Shown piece after piece: positions 6,648 to 9,768 of a DNA stretch of 9,768 nucleotides. The DNA lies in assembly GCA_023386675.1 (NCBI GenBank), contig JAEWJG010000001.1, positions 1 to 9,768 of the forward strand, written 5' to 3'. Source of the DNA: Actinomycetes bacterium (GTDB lineage Bacteria > Actinomycetota > Actinomycetes > Actinomycetales > Microbacteriaceae). Below the pieces are notes generated by a model. It did no database searches and was not told where the DNA came from. It was given only the letters and a program-made list of their open reading frames with translations. The first letter of the stretch is position 1. Each line of letters opens with the position of its first letter. Made by a program: the position numbers and the translations under genes.

Positions 6648-7709
6648 TTGCATGTGACGCGACTGCCCATCCCGGAGGCCCTCGGGACACCGGAGTCGGC
6701 CGCGTTCGAGGAGCTCAACGGCGTCCTTAACGGCATCGTGGTCGACCTGTGGGGCGACGAGGATTTCGTCGAGACGGCCGAGCAGGCGCTGGCCGGCTAC
6801 CGCGAGCAGGAGTACACGGAGCGCATCGTCTTCGTTGCGATCGAAGAGGGCGCGATCGTCGGCCGAGTGGAAGCGATCTTTCCGCTCGACGAGGACTCGG
6901 AGACGGTGTCGCTGCTGGTGGACGTCGTGCCGGCGTTGCGCGGCAGAGGCATCGGGTCGGCGCTGCTCGAGAAGGGCGAGGAGCTCGCGGCCGACGGCGG
7001 TCGCCGGGTGATCTCGACCTACACGGAACACCCCATCCGGACGCTGGAGGCCACCGACCGGCTGGTCCGCGCCCCCGCCGGCACGACGGGCCTGCCGCGC
7101 GAGTCGCGGGATGTCCGGTTCGCCCTGCGCCACGGCTACACGCTGGGCCAGATCGAGCGGTCGAGCGAGCTGCACCTGCCGCTCACGCCGGCACTGGAGG
7201 CCGGGCTGACCATGCCGCTGAACGGCTTCCGCCTGGTGTCGTGGTGGGGCGCGGCGCCGGACGACCTGCTGGAGCGGTTCGCCGCCATGAAGGCGCGGAT
7301 GGCGACGGACATCCCGCAGACCGGCATCGCCGTCGACCCGGAGGACTGGGACGGCGAGCGGGTGCGGTCGCAGGAGCGCACCCTGGTCGCGCGCGGCGAG
7401 CCGCTGCTCGTGACGGCGGCCGTGCACGAGCAGACGGGCGAGATCGCGGCGTACACCGAGCTCGCGGTCCCTGCGGACGGGACGAAGGCGGAGCAGTACG
7501 ACACGCTGGTCGCGCGTGCGCACCGCGGCCACCGGCTCGGCACCGCGGTGAAGCTGCGCAACATCCAGGAGCTCGGCCGCCGCGCGCCTCACATCCGCCG
7601 CATCCTGACGTGGAACGCCGACGAGAACGACCCCATGCTCGCGATCAACCGCGCGTTCGGGTTCCGGCCGCACGCGTTGACCGGGCACTGGCAGAAGACG
7701 GTGGAGTAG
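6648..7709 (+). CDS. Tandem-domain GNAT family N-acetyltransferase
   Basis: This is a cytoplasmic acyl-CoA-dependent acetyltransferase with two GNAT folds in one 353-residue chain. The first domain carries the acetyl-CoA pyrophosphate-binding motif LRGRGIGSALL at 97-107, after the strand SLLVDVVPA. The second carries the weaker motif ARAHRGHRLGTAVK at 289-302 and the C-terminal block TWNADENDPMLAINRAFGF at 321-339, a segment common in actinobacterial double-GNAT proteins. The TTG start is chosen from the GAGGAGG site and the promoter just upstream; an ATG at 6525 would add 41 residues of unlikely sequence. The tandem layout recalls mycothiol synthase MshD, but I do not see enough to assign that role; the acceptor is unknown (small molecule, antibiotic or peptide amine). 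It is the only plus-strand gene, divergent from livK and convergent with parE, only 15 bp away. Confidence 0.85.
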   Translation: MHVTRLPIPEALGTPESAAFEELNGVLNGIVVDLWGDEDFVETAEQALAGYREQEYTERIVFVAIEEGAIVGRVEAIFPLDEDSETVSLLVDVVPALRGRGIGSALLEKGEELAADGGRRVISTYTEHPIRTLEATDRLVRAPAGTTGLPRESRDVRFALRHGYTLGQIERSSELHLPLTPALEAGLTMPLNGFRLVSWWGAAPDDLLERFAAMKARMATDIPQTGIAVDPEDWDGERVRSQERTLVARGEPLLVTAAVHEQTGEIAAYTELAVPADGTKAEQYDTLVARAHRGHRLGTAVKLRNIQELGRRAPHIRRILTWNADENDPMLAINRAFGFRPHALTGHWQKTVE

Positions 7710-7724
7710 CCGCTGTCGCCCTCC

Positions 7725-8015
7725 TCAGAGGTGTCGCGTCGGATCCATTCGCTGATGAAGAATGCGGATCACGTCGACGCCGTCGCCGTGCGGGAAGTAG
7801 AACAGTAGATGGCTTCCGATGCTGTACCGGCGGTAGCCCCGGCGGATCTCCTCGCAGGAGCGACCGCGATGCGGATCCTCGGTAACGCGCTCGATAGCAG
7901 CCCGGATCTCATTCACGTAGGTCTCGGCTTGCACGACGTCCCAGCGCTCTGCGGTGTAATCCCAGATCAGCGACAAGTCGCGTTGAGCCGCTGGTGTGAG
8001 GCGGTACCGCGTCAC
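7725..8015 (-). CDS. parE: ParE/RelE-superfamily toxin of a type II toxin-antitoxin pair
   Basis: This 96-residue protein is a ParE-type toxin. Classical members poison DNA gyrase, while RelE relatives cleave mRNA on the ribosome. Visible family features are YRLTPAAQRDLSLIWDYT at 4-21, the Trp25-containing first helix, the basic middle GRSCEEIRRGYRRY at 51-64, and the C-terminal sheet ending GVDVIRILHQRMD at 79-91. The last is a strong ParE signature and lacks the catalytic set expected of an mRNase, so gyrase is the likelier target (inference). The start is GTG at 8013-8015, overlapping the parD stop codon as GTGA, so translation is coupled to the antitoxin. Codons such as CTA, CTT, GTT, ATT and CAT are more frequent than in neighbouring genes, suggesting horizontal acquisition. 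The gene appears intact. It ends 15 bp from the convergent acetyltransferase. Confidence 0.9.
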   Translation of the reverse strand: MTRYRLTPAAQRDLSLIWDYTAERWDVVQAETYVNEIRAAIERVTEDPHRGRSCEEIRRGYRRYSIGSHLLFYFPHGDGVDVIRILHQRMDPTRHL

Positions 8016-8245
8016 GACTTCTTCGCCGCGATGAACGCGTCGAAGTCGAATTCCTCCGGAGTGCCGCTCGTCTCGCCCGCGATGAGGGCGGCCCGGAGCG
8101 CGGCCAGATGAGTCTCCTGATCTTCGAGCAACCGAAGCCCTGCTCGGACGACTTCACTCGCAGAGCGATAGCGGCCTGATGCGACCTCCTCCGCCAGGAA
8201 GTCGGAGAAGTGATCGTCCAGGCTGATCGAGGTGTTCTGGGCCAC
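8012..8245 (-). CDS. parD: ParD-type antitoxin (ribbon-helix-helix)
   Basis: This 77-residue antitoxin should bind and neutralise the adjacent ParE and repress its own promoter. The N-terminus NTSISLDDHFSDFLAE (4-19) supplies the DNA-binding beta strand and first helix. GRYRSASEVVRAGLRLLE (24-41) is the conserved second helix region of ParD ribbon-helix-helix proteins. The tail from about residue 45 to GTPEEFDFDAFIAAKK is acidic and flexible and should wrap the toxin. The GTG start gives the usual MAxNTS N-terminus. The nearest purine-rich stretch, GAGGA, is only one base away, too close for a normal ribosome binding site, so translation may be leaderless. Antitoxin-before-toxin order, a 4-bp overlap and a palindrome 11 bp upstream all fit autoregulation. 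It follows the fpg stop codon by 31 bp with no terminator between. Confidence 0.91.
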   Translation of the reverse strand: MAQNTSISLDDHFSDFLAEEVASGRYRSASEVVRAGLRLLEDQETHLAALRAALIAGETSGTPEEFDFDAFIAAKKS

Positions 8246-8252
8246 GTCCTCG

Positions 8253-8280
8253 ATGGTACCAAAGATTGGTAATTCGTCAC
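8253..8280 (-). promoter_or_regulatory. parDE promoter with embedded operator palindrome
   Basis: The perfect inverted repeat TACCAA-aga-TTGGTA (8257-8271) sits in the 31-bp gap between fpg and parD and is a good candidate ParD operator. On the minus strand, GTGACG (8280-8275) and TACCAT (8258-8253) are spaced by 16 bases and could be the -35 and -10 boxes, with the operator lying across the spacer and -10. Initiation would then fall at or within about two bases of the parD GTG. The operator is clear; the promoter hexamers are moderate matches, and the -35 overlaps the fpg stop. Confidence 0.55.
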
Positions 8281-9173
8281 CGCAGCCGCTGGCAGTGGGG
8301 GCAGAAGTGGGAGCCGCGATTCATGAACTGCTCGCGCACGATCGGGGTGCCGCAGCGCGGGCACGGCTCGCCCTGGCGGCCGTAGGCGTTGAGGCTGTGC
8401 GAGAAGTAGCCCGAGTTGCCGTTGACGTTGACGTACTGCGCGTCGAAGCTCGTGCCGCCCTCGGCCAGCGCCTTCTCGAGGACGTGGCGGACCTCGGCGA
8501 GGAGCGTCTTCACCTTCGCGCGGCTGAGGGAGTTCGCGGGCTGGGCGTAGTGGATGCGCGCCGCCCAGAGCGCTTCGTCGGCGTAGATGTTGCCGATGCC
8601 GCTGACCAGCGTCTGGTCGAGGAGGGCGCGCTTGATGCCGGTGTTCTTGCGAGCGAGGGCGGCGGTGAAGCGGGCGTCGTCGAATGCGGGATCCAGCGGG
8701 TCGCGGGCGATGTGGGTGACCTGGGTCGGGATGAGGGGCTCGTCGGTGCCGAGGCCGCCGTGCGCGCCGTCGTCGGTCGGCACGAGGGAGTCGACGGCCA
8801 TGGAGCCGAAGATGCGCTGGTCCACGAAGTGCACCCAGAGTTCGCTGTGGTCCGGGCTCTCGATGTGCAGGCGGATGCGGAGCAGGCCGGCCTCAGCGGT
8901 GCCGGGCTCACGCAGCAGGATCTGGCCGCTCATCCCGAGGTGGGCGACGATCGCACGCCGTGGGCTGCCCTCGAGAGGGATCCACAGGAACTTGCCGCGG
9001 CGGACAGGGCCCTGCATGGTGCGTCCGGTCAGCAGCGCGTCGAAGGCGCCGGCGACGGGGTCGTGCCGCTTCAGCGACCGGGGCTCGAAGACCTCGACGC
9101 CGAGGATGGTCGCGCCGGTGACCGCGGGGGCCAGTCCGGCGCGGACGACCTCAACCTCGGGGAGCTCTGGCAC
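8277..9173 (-). CDS. mutM: Formamidopyrimidine-DNA glycosylase (Fpg/MutM)
   Basis: This base-excision repair enzyme removes 8-oxoguanine and formamidopyrimidines from DNA and cuts the abasic site. The 298-residue protein begins MPELPEVEVV; after Met removal Pro is the Schiff-base nucleophile and the next Glu is catalytic. The beta-hairpin Lys is in RRGKFLW (Lys61). HLGMSG follows at 78-83, the helix-two-turn-helix segment GIGNIYADEALW at 192-203, and a C-terminal zinc finger with Cys271, Cys274, Cys291 and Cys294 around the Arg-containing loop NRGSHFC (Arg286). All key residues are present, so the enzyme should be active. The start is GTG, 23 bp inside the end of rnc, with no strong ribosome site, so translation is probably coupled to rnc. 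Length is normal for the family. Confidence 0.97.
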   Translation of the reverse strand: MPELPEVEVVRAGLAPAVTGATILGVEVFEPRSLKRHDPVAGAFDALLTGRTMQGPVRRGKFLWIPLEGSPRRAIVAHLGMSGQILLREPGTAEAGLLRIRLHIESPDHSELWVHFVDQRIFGSMAVDSLVPTDDGAHGGLGTDEPLIPTQVTHIARDPLDPAFDDARFTAALARKNTGIKRALLDQTLVSGIGNIYADEALWAARIHYAQPANSLSRAKVKTLLAEVRHVLEKALAEGGTSFDAQYVNVNGNSGYFSHSLNAYGRQGEPCPRCGTPIVREQFMNRGSHFCPHCQRLR

Positions 9174-9768
9174 GTCGTCTCGTCAGTTCCGTCCAGGCGC
9201 TGAGCGCCGCGGCCATCTCGGCCTGCTTCTTGCTGGTGCCCTCGCCGGTCGCGGTGACCAGGGCGCCGACCTCGACGGTCGCGTGGAAGGTCTTGGAGTG
9301 GTCCGGCCCGCTGTTCGTGACCGTGTAGACCGGCAGGCCCGCTCCGCGGTGGGCCGCGGCCTCCTGCAGGCTCGTCTTCGGGTCCATGGCGGCGCCGAAG
9401 CGGGCCGGGTCGTCGAGCAGCGGCTCGATCAGGCGCAGGACCAGCGCGGTCGCGGCGTCGCCGCCGGCGTCCAGGTAGGTGGCTCCGATGAGCGCCTCGA
9501 CCGTGTCGGCGAGGATGGACGCCTTCTCGCGTCCGCCGCTCTGGTTCTCGCCGCGGCCGAGCTTGAGGTACTCCCCCAGGCCGATGCCGCGGGCGACCTC
9601 CGCCAGCGCGACGGAGCTGACGAGGCTGGCGCGCCGCTTGGCGAGCTCGCCCTCGTCGAGGTGCGGATTCTCGCGGTACAGCTTGACCGTGACCGCCTGC
9701 CCCAGGATCGAGTCGCCGAGGAACTCCAGGCGCTCCTTGTTGGGGATTCCGCCGTGCTCGTACGCCTA
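9151..9768 (-). CDS. rnc: Ribonuclease III, lacking its N-terminus (cut by right window edge); in-frame TAG at the last codon
   Basis: RNase III cleaves double-stranded RNA, including rRNA precursors. The visible 205 sense codons start AYEHGGIPNKERLEFLGDS, holding the family signature with the first acidic metal ligands. SGGREKASILADTVEALIGA follows (two overlapping pieces), with Asp and Glu of the second catalytic pair in ADTVEALIGA. A double-stranded RNA-binding domain follows: DPKTSLQEAAAHRG, then YTVTNSGPDHSKTFHATVEVG, then GEGTSKKQAEMAAALSAW. Only about 40 N-terminal residues should be missing. Oddly, the outermost codon (9766-9768) reads TAG in frame, where homologues usually have an aromatic residue before AYE. 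This may be an end-of-contig base error or a true nonsense mutation. The stop codon overlaps fpg by 23 bp. The internal ATG at 9385-9387 lies at the start of the RNA-binding domain and is not the gene start. Confidence 0.93.

Noticed and set aside
8232..9203. Plus-strand open frame opposite fpg
   Set aside because: It is an exact antisense shadow of a well-conserved gene with all catalytic residues, and it has no family features of its own.

Overview
The window reads as a chromosomal segment from a high-GC actinobacterium, most likely a Leifsonia-like member of the Microbacteriaceae. This is inferred from the GC-rich third codon positions, the frequent GTG and TTG starts, the protein character, and the actinobacterial grouping of rnc, fpg and smc. 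Nearly all of it is coding. All genes lie on the minus strand except one acetyltransferase. No stretch of 300 bases lacks a gene.

Layout, left to right: the N-terminal 366 codons of smc (running off the left edge); a 130-bp gap holding a striking 58-bp near-perfect palindrome; a branched-chain amino acid type ABC importer cassette (livF, livG, livM, livH, then livK); a 218-bp divergent promoter region; a tandem-GNAT acetyltransferase on the plus strand; a ParE/ParD toxin-antitoxin pair; fpg (mutM); and most of rnc, running off the right edge.

The liv genes form a complete HAAT-type importer. The lipoprotein LivK captures the ligand outside, LivH and LivM form the channel, and LivG and LivF hydrolyse ATP. 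livH, livM, livG and livF are joined by 4- to 14-bp overlaps and are translationally coupled. livK is upstream and separated from them by a strong intrinsic terminator, which should leave the binding protein in excess over the membrane complex. rnc and fpg overlap by 23 bp and are co-transcribed. parD and parE overlap by 4 bp, lie directly behind fpg, and have a small palindromic operator of their own; their codon use is more AT-rich than the neighbours, suggesting later acquisition.

I see no CRISPR array, prophage, insertion sequence, tRNA or rRNA, and nothing I would call a new multi-gene system. The points worth a second look are the 58-bp palindrome before smc, a perfect 22-bp palindrome inside the last codons of livK, an in-frame TAG at the extreme right end of rnc where family knowledge predicts an aromatic residue, and the compact parDE control region.
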